This document shows, one piece after another, positions 31,527 to 39,839 of a stretch of 64,000 bases of DNA; the stretch's first letter is position 1, and every line of letters starts with the position of its first letter. Under the pieces are notes generated by a model. That model made no database searches. It was given only the letters and a program-made list of their open reading frames with translations, and was not told the origin of the DNA. The translations under genes and the position numbers were made by a program. Origin of the DNA: Prorocentrum cordatum (Eukaryota > Sar > Dinophyceae > Prorocentrales > Prorocentraceae); NCBI GenBank assembly GCA_963575745.1, contig CAUYUJ010012625.1, positions 173,501-237,500 on the forward strand. Reading direction: 5' to 3'.

Positions 31527-33448
31527 TCACGCTTGGACGCCAGCACTTCGGAAGAGCTGGTTGACCTGGGAAGGTTCGCACTTCTTAGCGCCGCATGCTG
31601 CGTCCTGGAATTCCTTCATATCCAGCGCTTTCCTCACCAAGGTCGTGCCTTGGGGGCCTCCGATCTGCTTCAGCCTCTTCAGGATGCCAACCAGGAGGTC
31701 CCAAACCATCACAGAGCCATCCTTGTCTTTAAGCGGCAAAATCTTGAGCAATGTTGTGTTAAAATCCCTGCCGCATGTGTGAATAAACCTTGCGTACAAG
31801 GAGTGGACAAACTTCGGTGCCGTGGGGACGTCGATGGCTACGTCCTCCAGGGTATCCAGCATCGGGGCCAGTGCCTCTTTCAGGATCTCCCAGTGGACGA
31901 TCTTCAGCTGCGCAACCAGCTGGACGACCGTTTCAGCAACAATGTCCTCCTTTTCGGCGTCATTGAAACCTATCTCGCACAACCACTCCATGCCCTGTTT
32001 TGCCTGCTCCTTGGTCGGCTGTGGCTTCATCCACTCATCCTGAAGGTCTTTGGGTTTCCTTTCCTCGGCATAGTACTGGAAACACCGCCTCACATGAACC
32101 TGGTCGAACTGTCCCCTCTGGTGCTCGTGGACCTGTCTACGCCCAGGCTGCGACCTGTCAGACTTGAGTTCCTCGATGTACGAGGGTCTCATCCCAGCAA
32201 CCTGGGTGGCGAACATTGCCTCTGGTCCGGATTTCGCCGTCTTGTACGCCTCCTTGGCGGCGTCCTTCCTAACCTCGTCCTTTGTTTTCGCCTGTTCCTT
32301 GAACAGTTTCTGCTGCCAGTTGCGACCCCTGAGGTCGATCAGATCCTGGATCTGGAACTGTATTCTCTTCGAGAAGAGAGATCTGCCAGTCGTGGGATCC
32401 ATCTCCTTCTTGAGGTCCATGAGGCGGTGCGAGAATTGGGTCACCAGCATCTTGCCATGTGGGGTGTTGTCCAGAGAGTACCCGATCGCCTTGAGCAGCT
32501 CGCAGACACACTCGATCATGTGCTCCTCTATGGGCGTCTCCTTGATCCCAATCAAGTCATGTACCACTTGACCAATCACTTTAACGGCAAGCAATTGGCG
32601 AAGAAAGAGGTTTCCGATAAACTTCATGTTTGCAAGCACCTTCGCCTTCTTCTTTCCTATCTCCAGGCGGAGGTCGTCTGCAGAATACGATTGTTTATCC
32701 TCTTCCGTGGGCTCAAACGTCGTGGGGAGGTTTTCGAACTCGTTCTGGACGGTGTTCAGCAGGATACGAGTGAATGAGTGGGCCTTCTCATCCTCATGCT
32801 CTGGTGGGAATTCTGGGTATCGGGAGCGAAGGGAAAAGACCATGTCTGCGTAGGTCTCGCAATAGTGTGGCTCGGCAAGGGCCTTGGAAAAGATGATGCG
32901 GATCACGTGCTCCAACTCCTCGGCCTTGTGCAGGTCCACGCCGGCCAGCTGATCGACGATGATCTTCAGATTGTCGGGGCAGATCTTGTTGAGCAGAGCC
33001 CTAACTCTTCTCTCGATGTCCTCCTCGCGCTTGACTGGCTCTGTTATTTTGTAGCCCTTGCCCGTGGTAATGCTCTTGACTGACATGCCTCCTGCGCCGC
33101 CACCCGAGCCGCCCTGGTCGGTCTTCTTTTTGCTGTACGACTTGAAATCTTGACCGACCAACGGGCGTCGATCTGCCTCTCTCTCAGGCCGGCCGTGCTT
33201 GTTGCGGGCGTCTCCAGCGGTCGGCGTCTTCTCCTCCGGACGCGAAGACACCTTCAGCGACGTCAACATCGGCGGATCGTCCCTCAGTGCTCTCCTGATC
33301 CGCAGCATCAGGACCTTCTCGAAGACCTTGTCGGGAGGGTTGAAGTCCAGCGCGGCGATGGCGCGACTGCTGCTCAACTTGTCTCCGCCCCCTGGCCCGT
33401 CGCCGTCCTTGGCGTCGTCGGTCCTTGGTGCCCCGCCCGGCCTCGCCA
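31527..33448 (-). CDS. EIF4G: Translation initiation factor eIF4G, main 3' exon (MIF4G and C-terminal region)
   Basis: The exon starts after the pyrimidine-rich acceptor TTTTTTCTTCTTCTAG at 33464-33449 and ends at the TGA at 31527; about 640 residues. After a short linker (MARPGGAPRTDD) comes a helical segment (KVFEKVLMLRIRRALRDD). A clear MIF4G domain follows at about 33030-32300, with signatures such as RRVRALLNKICPDNL, IFSKALAEPHYCETYADMVF, GNLFLRQLLAVKVI and LMDLKKEMD. A C-terminal helical region (GMEWLCEIGFNDAEKEDI to the end) resembles an MA3-type domain. eIF4G scaffolds the cap-binding complex: MIF4G binds the helicase eIF4A and RNA. I see no clear eIF4E-binding YxxxxL motif in this exon. 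The frame stays open 5' of this exon through both upstream intron-like elements. No downstream neighbour was recognised; 31175-31526 is GC-rich without features. Confidence 0.9.
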
Positions 33449-33485
33449 TGGCTAGAAGAAGAAAAAATGCCGCAAACATGGACTT

Positions 33486-33600
33486 TTGGCGCTCCGCGCG
33501 GATTTCTTGGATCTGCCGTGGGGCCCCGGAGCGCGCCGGGGGCGGCGCCGGAGGCGCCGCCTGTGGGAGCCCGCTCCGAGAAATCCGCGCGGAGCGCCAA
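33486..33600. mobile_element. TIR element family F (TTGGCGCTCCGCGCGG) in an eIF4G intron
   Basis: 115 bp with near-perfect inverted ends: TTGGCGCTCCGCGCGGATTT on the left and its reverse complement on the right. The core is GGCGCCGGAGGCGCC. The same ends and core recur at 42103-42220. On the minus strand it precedes the acceptor TTCTTCTTCTAG at 33449, so it lies in the last intron. It contains no stop in the eIF4G frame. Confidence 0.75.
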
Positions 33601-33627
33601 GAGTCTATGCTTCCGGGGTTGTTCCCT

Positions 33628-33822
33628 CTTCGAATGGCCGCGTTCTTCAGCTTGATCCCCTTCTTCCTCGCGCCGTCCGCCGCCGCCACGGGCAGGGCGG
33701 CCTGAGGCACCACGGGCGCCGGCATCTGCAGCTGGACGAGGGGCTGCTGCGGCATCTGCTGCAGGGCCACCTGCTGCATCTGCACGGGCTGCACGACGGG
33801 CTGCACGACGGGCCGCGGTACC
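33628..33822 (-). CDS. EIF4G: eIF4G exon, Gln/Pro/Val-rich
   Basis: Encodes a low-complexity segment (PVVQPVVQPVQMQQVALQQM ... LPVAAADGARKKGIKLKNAA) in the same frame as the main exon. It is bounded upstream by the family C element (GGGCCCCTCGAG before GTACCG) and downstream by the family F element. Exact splice borders are not fixed. Dinoflagellate introns often use GC or GA donors, so absence of GT here is not decisive. The Lys-rich end resembles KKNRIKNVTIKK in the 39-kb exon. Confidence 0.6.
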
Positions 33823-33952
33823 TCGAGGGGCCCAAGGGCACACAACACAAATCCACACAAACAGAAGGATCCCCGCGATTTCCCCACATCTTCGGGGTCT
33901 TTGTCTTCCCGCCCAGTCCCGATATATCTTCCCCTATTTTCTTGGGGATCCA
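33823..33952. mobile_element. Repeat element family C in an eIF4G intron, copy 1
   Basis: On the minus strand it reads GAAGATGTGGGG, GGGGATCCTTCTGTTTGTG and GTGCCCTTGGGCCCCT. Copies at 44298-44425 and 59952-60088 share GGGGATCCTGTYATTTGTG-like and GTGTCCYNGGGCCCCTTCAT blocks. Here it separates two proline-rich coding segments and is read through by the same open frame, with a distinctly different composition (Cys, Arg, Asp). Confidence 0.7.
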
Positions 33953-34170
33953 CGATGCATGGCGTCTGTGTTTTTGTTGCCCCTCCCGAGGGCACCTGCG
34001 GCGCGAGCTGGGCCTCCGGCACCGCCGGCTTCGGCGGCGGCGCGGGCTGGCCGGCGGCCTGCACCTCCTGCTCTGGGGCCTGCGGAGGCCGCTGGGGCTG
34101 CGCGCTCGGGGGCGCAGCGGGCACGGAGGTCTGCGACTGCAGCCTGGCAGGGAGCACTTGGCTTGTTTTG
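33953..34170 (-). CDS. EIF4G: eIF4G exon, Pro/Gln/Ala-rich
   Basis: Encodes PKTSQVLPARLQSQTSVPAA ... QAAGQPAPPPKPAVPEAQLA ... QVPSG in frame with the downstream exons. It is bordered upstream by the family A TIR element and downstream by the family C element. Such Pro/Gln-rich disordered N-termini are common in eIF4G proteins, but low complexity limits the strength of the assignment. Borders are approximate. Confidence 0.55.
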
Positions 34171-34330
34171 GGTCGGGCCTGTCCCCCCTGCAGGAGGATT
34201 TTGGAAGGAAAATTAAAAACATTCAAAGCATAGTCAAAAAAGATGCCCAAAAATACTCAACAAAATAGTCCACAGACTATTTCTTTTTACTATTTTTGAA
34301 TGTTCCCCCTGTAGAGGGACAGGCCCAACT
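34171..34330. mobile_element. TIR element family A (GGGCCTGTCCC) in an eIF4G intron
   Basis: 160 bp. Left end GGTCGGGCCTGTCCCCCCTG; right end, inverted, AGTTGGGCCTGTCCCTCTAC. The interior is AT-rich (AAAATTAAAAACATTC). A larger member with the same ends is at 63369-63734 between probable exons of another gene, and one arm remains at 2010-2082. Size, ends and position fit an introner element. Confidence 0.8.
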
Positions 34331-34439
34331 TAGAACTGTTCTCCCGATCCTTTTCTCCCCATCTCCTGATGGGGTTATTTCTATTACTTAGACTGCGCGG
34401 AACACGGGAAGGAACAGGAGGGAAGGAAGGAGCACGCCT

Positions 34440-34790
34440 CCCAGCCTCAGGTCATTACTCTCTCCCTGACTCGCTCACATGTAGACTCACTCATGTTCAA
34501 ACTCACTCATGATCAGATGCACTCGCTCTGAGATTACTGATGCTCAGATTTCTCACTAGGACTTCACTCATATACAGACTCACTCGCACTTCGAGTCGCT
34601 TCTCCCTTTCAAGCTTAATCGTACTAAGATCACTCACACTCACTCTCACACTCACGCTCACTCAGACTCATACTCAGACTCACTCACTCACACCCAGACT
34701 CACTCTCACCAAGACTCACTCCTACTCTGCCTCGCCCTTCCTTGCTCAGACACAGCCGCGCCACTTCCGCGCTCAGACTTAAACACACGT
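34440..34790. repeat. (ACTCAC)n-like repeats
   Basis: Degenerate CACTCACTC / GACTCACTC hexamers over 330 bp. Ser/Leu/Thr-rich ORFs there are artefacts. Confidence 0.75.
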
Positions 34791-34795
34791 TGTGA

Positions 34796-35350
34796 TGATG
34801 TCTCAGGCGAGGCGCTGGGTTCAGCACTCCAAGGGGGGGCGCAAGGGGGTATTGCACGGGCCCGTTCGCGCCCAGATTGGGGGGATGTCTCAGGCCGTTC
34901 GCTTGTTTGGGTGCTCAACATCCTGTTTTTTCGGAGCAATTTCCGAAGATGTCTCAGGCGAGCTGTTGGGTTCAGCACTCCCAAGGGGGGGCGCCAGGGG
35001 GTATTGCACGGGCCCGTTCGCGCCAAGATTGAGGGGATGTCTCAGGCGGTTTGCCTGTTTGGGTGCTCAACTTCCTTCTCTTTCGGAGCAGTTTCCGAGG
35101 ATGTCTCAGGCGAGGCGCTGGTTTCAGCACTCCCAAGGGGGGGCGCCAGGGGGTATTGCACGGACCCGTTCGCGCCCAGATTGGGGGGATGTCTCAGGCG
35201 GTTTGCCTGTTTGGGTGCTCAACATCCTGCTCTTTCGGAACAGTTCCCGAGGATGTCTCAGGCGAGGCTCCGGTTACAGCACTCTCAAGGGGGGGCGCCA
35301 GGGGGTATTGCACGGGCCCATCCTTGTCTTCACGGATGGATCCTCCTGAC
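34796..35350. repeat. Four-copy 152-bp tandem repeat
   Basis: The anchor AAGGGGGGGCGC occurs at 34831, 34983, 35135 and 35287, exactly 152 bp apart. Each unit contains GATGTCTCAGGCG twice, GGGTATTGCACGGGCCC and TTGTTTGGGTGCTCAAC. 152 is not a multiple of three, yet the plus frames stay open over several units. It could be part of a larger intron of eIF4G or simple satellite DNA. Confidence 0.9.
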
Positions 35351-36400
35351 AGGTGTTCATCGGGAAAGGGTCTCTCTCGGCCTCGTTTTCAATGCGGATT
35401 CGCTGACACTCGGATATTGAAAAAGGCCTATGACTTCTACCGACGTTTGCCATCCATGTGAGATGCGCATATGGGGATCTCCGCGTCGAGAAAGTATCTT
35501 CTCTCCAGGGACGCAATCCCTCTTCTGCCCCCCCTGCACCCTTTGTACTTGTTCCTTGCGCCTTTTTGCTCAACCGCGCTCAACCGCGCTAGGTCCGAAG
35601 AGGAGAAGAGGAGGAGAAGCGGAGGAGAAGAGGAGGAGAAAAGAAGGGAAATAAATACAGGAGGAGGAGGAGGAGGAGGAGGAGGAGGAGAGGAGAAGGA
35701 CGGCCAGCAAGCCAAGAGCTTTGGGCGGCGGGTGGCTGACAGGCCCGAAGACCTCCTGCGGACACTTTTGCCCCGAGAGGGGTGCACCACAGTGGGGTCA
35801 CCACCCCGTTTCTGGCCATCGCTCGGACGTCCATTCCCTGTATTCTTGCTCGGTTTCGTGCGTGGCTTCTCCGCAGGATGATCCGGGATGCTCCTTCATA
35901 ACTCCCGCCGAGAAAAGGTGCACACGTCCGAGCGATACTCAGGTTTGGGGGCCCCCGAGCTTCTCTCGGGGGGTGGCCGGGGCCCTGGGGACGGGGAGGG
36001 GCGCCGACGAGGCCCCCCCGAGCTCCAGAGGGCGCCCTCGGCGGGCGCCGGAGAGGCGGCGGGGCGCCAGCGCCTCACAGTCCGCCCCGGTCAGCTCGTC
36101 GAGCTGCGTCCAGGCGGGCCGACGGGAACCTACCCCCGCTGTGGGCATCCTCCGAAGCGACGTCGTCGTCGTCGTCGTTCGTGGTTCGGTGCCCAGCGAA
36201 ACTCCGTACTCGAGTGCACAGTCCGCATGGCCCGGGCCGCCCGTTGGGGTCCGCCCTTCCGGCCCGAGCCGCCCGTCAGGGTCCGCCCGCCTGGCCCGAC
36301 CCGCCCGCCACAGCAATGGCTTTCAATGCTCGACGTGGCCTCATACTTGAATGTCCCGCCCGTCCGACCCGACCCGCCCGCAAGGAAAATTTCACAAGCC
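35350..36400. other. Stretch without recognised gene
   Basis: Includes GGAGAA/GGAGGA purine repeats at 35597-35700 and a GC-rich stretch with CGACCCGCCCG-type repeats at 36230-36385. No protein similarity was recognised on either strand. It lies between the 38.5-kb and 34.2-kb coding segments and may belong to a long eIF4G intron. Confidence 0.35.
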
Positions 36401-36560
36401 GGTGCGCCGATGATCTGGTGATCCGGGGATCTGGTGATCCGATGATCCAGAGATCTGGTAATCTGGTGCTCCAATGACCCTGTGATCTAGTGGTCCACTG
36501 ATGCGGTGATCCGCTGCATATGCTGGTCCAGTGATTTGGTGACTGCTGTCGTCATGTCTT
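36400..36560. repeat. GATCTGGT / GATCCGGT short repeats
   Basis: About fifteen imperfect GATC(T/C)GGTGATCC steps in 130 bp. The region 36560-36850 continues with CGGGTCTC/TTCGGGT-like short repeats of lower regularity. Confidence 0.6.
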
Positions 36561-36864
36561 TGTGATGCAGGGCCTTCGGGTCGTGGTAAGGTATTCGGTT
36601 CGCGGGCTTCTGGGTCCCAGCGCCCCAAGAAGTCAGGGTCTCAGCCGTCAGGGTATCAAGGACTCGGGTCCTCGGCGTCTCGAGGTTTTCGGGTCTCAGG
36701 GGGTTGGCGTCCTGGGGTCTTCGGGCATTCGGTGACAGGGCACTGGGATCTTGGGCCTGTCGGGCCGCAGAATCTCAGGGTCTGCGGGTTTCAAGGTCGT
36801 TGGGTAGATGATGGTCCTGGGATCTGAGGGGCGGGAGCGAATCATGTTTTGTGGCAGAAGCGAA

Positions 36865-37400
36865 GATGGCCCAATAGGCCTCCAAGACGCAACAAAAGGC
36901 ACCCAAAAGGCCTCCAAGAGGCCTCCCAAGAGCTCCCCAAGGGGAAAGATTTTGGCGTTCCGGCTGTTTCATTTCCGACGCTCCAACATGGCCCAGGAGG
37001 CCCCCAAGACCACCCCTAAACGGACCAAGAGGCGTCCAAGAGGGCTCCAAGACGGCCCAGTAGGCGCCCCAGACGGCCCAAGACGGCCCCAACGACGGCT
37101 CAAAGAGGGGGCCCTTATGGGTGACCCTAAAAATTCAAGCCCTCGGGAGCCCCCAGGAGGTTCCAAGAGGCCCCCAAGAGGCCCCAAGCAGCTCCCAAGA
37201 GGCAACGAAGAGGCCCCCAAGAGGCCCCCAACCTGCCCCCAAGATGCGCCCAAGAGGCGCCCAAGAGGCGCAACGAGGTCCACAAGATGCCCCTAAGAGG
37301 CCCTAAGAGGCCTTCAAGAGGCACCCAGGAGGCCCCAAAGAAACCTCAAAACTGCCAACAAGCCCCCGAGAGGTCTCCTGCGATATCCCAACGAACATCC
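36865..37400. repeat. 11-bp motif block, block 3
   Basis: CCTCCAAGAGGCC and AAGACGGCCCAAGACGGCC units, with the marker TTTCATTTCCGACGCTCC at 36967-36984 also seen in blocks 1 and 4. Ends near CCCAAACACGGCGGCGGGAC (37421), similar to the CCAGGCACGGTGG module of the other blocks. Confidence 0.7.
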
Positions 37401-37605
37401 CAAATAATTAGAACCCACAACCCAAACACGGCGGCGGGACTTGCCGCAGGCAGCTGGATTGAACAAGGGTTCGAAGGCACACGGGCCGAATCAAAGGAGG
37501 GAACAAAAACGGCAACGAACAAAAAAAAGCCGGGGGGGGAACCGCACCCCGGAGAGGGAGAAACAGAAAGTCCGGTGGCACTTCATGGGGGCCTCCCATA
37601 CCATC

Positions 37606-37738
37606 TTGTCCGCTCTTGCGAATCGACGCTGACTGACGCTAAGTGGACGCTAATCGACGCTAGGTCGACGCTAAGTCGACGCTAATCGACGCTACATCGA
37701 CGCAAATCGCTAATCGACGCTGCATCGGCGCTTTCTCA
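37606..37738. repeat. Minisatellite CGACGCTAAT/CGACGCTAAGT
   Basis: About ten units of 10-12 bp (TCGACGCTAAGT, TCGACGCTAAT) in tandem. Confidence 0.8.
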
Positions 37739-37895
37739 TCGACTCCCAGACTCCCAACGCTGTAGACGGAATTCAGAGGGTACACCAGGCTCCCACGATC
37801 TGCTACCGAAGGCTAGGGGGAGCACCATAAAAGGGGTGGAGAGAAGCACGGACGATGCCCTAGCCTTGTGTTGCTCCAATCGTACTTACCACATC

Positions 37896-38017
37896 CCAGA
37901 AATGCTAGCACCCGGAAGAGTAGCGAAACAGTGTCGAGCGATCATCGCCTCCCAGGGCCCGACGCGTAAAAAACCCTTCGGTTCCGGTGCTTTCTCGGTG
38001 CTCGACATTCTAGCTGG
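37896..38017. mobile_element. TIR element family E, copy 1
   Basis: Left end CCAGAAATGCTAGCACCCGG; right end GTGCTCGACATTCTAGCTGG, the inverted counterpart. The core CCCAGGGCCCGACGCGT and TTCCGGTGCTTTCTCGGTGC recur in copy 2 at 38290-38432. Confidence 0.7.
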
Positions 38018-38289
38018 TGCTCAAGGCTGAAGTAGGTTGGACCATCACTGAGGGGCAAAGATAGGGGGGAGGACTGGCACAGGGGGGGGATGCACCAACA
38101 TGGAATCAGCGATACACCGCCGATAGCTCGGCGATAGGCCTCCGATAGTGCATCCGTACCTTCCTGGGCACGCTGGGGCCATCGGGCCCCTCTCGGCGAT
38201 CCATGGGCGATTGGGGGGCGATGCGGCCCCCCCGCATGCCCATCCCCCCCCTATCGTCATGTTGCCCCCATCCTACTCAAGGACACGTC

Positions 38290-38432
38290 CCAGAAATAGT
38301 TTCGAGCACCCCGAAAACTGTCGAAAGAGTGTCGAAAGAGTGTCGAGACAGTGCCGGACGAGTGTCTCCCAGGGCCCGACGCGTGAAAACCTCGAGCTCT
38401 GGCACTCTTTTGGTGCTCGACATTCTTTCTGG
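38290..38432. mobile_element. TIR element family E, copy 2
   Basis: 143 bp; CCAGAAATAGTTTCGAGCAC at the left pairs with GTGCTCGACATTCTTTCTGG at the right. It shares the core TCCCAGGGCCCGACGCGT with copy 1, about 395 bp away in the same orientation. On the minus strand it follows directly after the 38.5-kb coding segment. Confidence 0.75.
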
Positions 38433-38435
38433 TGG

Positions 38436-38527
38436 TCAAGGTGAAAGTGGTTTGGAGCATGAGCCATGGCCCCAGCCTGGTGGTGTTCGGGCGCGGGCGC
38501 ATCGGCTCCAGGTTGAGGGCCTTGATG
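38436..38527 (-). CDS. Possible eIF4G exon fragment
   Basis: The frame continuing from the exon at 38686-38825 gives PQPGADAPAPEHHQAGAMAH and then APNHFHLDHQ. This is low-complexity but protein-like (Pro/Ala/His). It lies between the hairpin element (38528-38685) and TIR element E. Whether it is spliced to the neighbouring exon is inferred from order and frame only. Confidence 0.3.
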
Positions 38528-38685
38528 GACAGGGGGCCACATGCGAGCGCTGCCCCTACCCCCCACGATTTCTGAGGGGGCGGGTGGGGCTCCCTTCGCT
38601 CGGGAGCTCCCGCACGAAGGGAGCCCCACCCTCCCCCTCAGAAATCGTGGGGGGCGGGGGCAGCGCTCGCATTGTGGCCCCCTCA
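38528..38685. mobile_element. Long near-perfect hairpin element
   Basis: Arms of about 65-70 bp with a loop under 20 bp. Left: GGGGGCCACATGCGAGCGCT ... CCACGATTTCTGAGGGGGCG. Right: the reverse complement, with CCCTCAGAAATCGTGGG and AGCGCTCGCATTGTGGCCCC. The same minus-strand frame stays open through it. Almost no arm divergence is seen, so it is recent or maintained; structure resembles an introner or MITE. Confidence 0.75.
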
Positions 38686-38825
38686 TGGAGGACGCGAACA
38701 TCGTCGCCGGCCCGCTGAAGGGCGGCAGCTTCGCCAGCGGCGCCAGGCCCTCGCCGCCGCCCCCCGCGGGCGCCGCCTGGCTCTGGCTCTGCGCCGCGGG
38801 CGCCGCCGCGCCCTCGGCCGGCTTC
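38686..38825 (-). CDS. EIF4G: Probable eIF4G N-terminal exon, Ala/Gly/Gln-rich
   Basis: Encodes RKPAEGAAAPAAQSQSQAAP ... LAPLAKLPPFSGPATMFASS in a frame compatible with the 39-kb exon: the donor CACAAG|GTGCCG (39175/39174) joined to the acceptor GCCGGCAG|GAAGCC (38826/38825) keeps phase. The content is disordered and low in complexity. Assignment to eIF4G rests on strand, order and style. Confidence 0.45.
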
Positions 38826-39174
38826 CTGCCGGCCTCTGCCTGGGCCGCCTCGCGGGGGAGGAACCCCAAAAAGGTACCCAGAGGCCGCTGCTCTTCTCGA
38901 CGAGCGCGTGCCACTGCTCGCAGAGGAACTACTCGCAGGTGGCCTGGATCCCCCGCGGGGGATCTACGATACATGACACTGAAGCGGACAAGTGTTTGTC
39001 GGACGCTTGCGAGTAGGCCCTTCGCGAGTAGTGGAACGCGGTCGGCGATCTTCGGCCGAGCTCTGCTTTTTCGCTTGGCCTTCTGGGAGGCCCGCGCCGC
39101 CACCGCCGGATTCGCCCCGGAAGTCGGGTACGCACGCAGCCCGGGAGGGGTCCAGGGGATAGCGGTATCGGCAC
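38826..39174 (-). other. Intron with TIR element family G, copy 2
   Basis: On the minus strand the intron begins GTGCCGATACCGC. It continues with GCGAATCCGGCGGTGGCG and CCAGAAGGCCAAGCG, matching the element at 28302-28441, and carries GGGTACC near its end (38872-38878). A GGGGGATC palindrome (CCCCCGCGGGGG) lies inside. The element's end coincides with the splice donor, the hallmark of an introner. Confidence 0.6.
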
Positions 39175-39830
39175 CTTGTGGTTTCCCCAGCCTCCGACTC
39201 CGGCGCCAGCGCGGGCGGCGCTGCAGGTGCCGCGGGTGTCGGCGCAGGGGCCGACGCCTTGGCGGACTCCTGCTTCAGCTCCGAGGACTGTGCCACAGCA
39301 GCGGCGCTGGCGTCCTCGCTGTCCGCAGGGGTGGCGCTGGGAGCGTCGGCGACGCTCTTTTTGATCGTCACATTTTTGATCCGGTTCTTTTTCAGGGTTG
39401 GCGCCGCCGCCGCCGGCGCTGGCGCTGCGGCGGGGGCCGCGCCCGCCTGCAGCTGGGCCTGCTGAGGCTGCTGCGGAGGCAGCTGCTGCTGAGGTGGTTG
39501 CTGCTGGTGCGATTGTTGCGCCGGCGGCGGCCCCGGCTGCTGCTTCTGATGCAGCTGCGAAGCCTGCATCTGCATCCCCTGCATCGGCATGTTCGACATG
39601 TGCGCGAACTGCTGCGGCTGCTGCTGCTGCGTCCACATGTGCTGCTGCAACTGCTGCTGATGCGGCTGCTGTGGCGGCAAAGCCTGCATCTGCTGCTGCG
39701 GCTGCTGAGGTTGCTGTGCCTGCTGCTGCGCCACTGGCGGCACTGCGCCAGAGCCCATGTCGTGTCCGGATCGTCCTGTCGCACTCCTCGCTGGCGCATT
39801 GCCGTCACTCCCTGCCTGGATGCTCTCCAT
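39175..39830 (-). CDS. EIF4G: Probable eIF4G N-terminal exon, Gln-rich
   Basis: An open frame from the ATG at 39830 (MESIQAGSDGNAPARS) gives a Gln/Pro/Met-rich region (QQMQALPPQQPHQQQLQQHM). A basic motif KKNRIKNVTIKK follows, then an Ala/Pro/Ser-rich stretch ending GETT at a GT donor. The ATG follows an in-frame stop by a few codons, so it could be a true start. Alternatively, an acceptor inside the frame (GTGCGACAG at about 39777) would join it to the 43-kb exon. The basic motif resembles KKGIKLKNAAIRR of the 33.7-kb exon. Poly-Gln regions evolve fast, so family assignment is tentative. Confidence 0.5.
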
Positions 39831-39839
39831 TGTCTTCGG

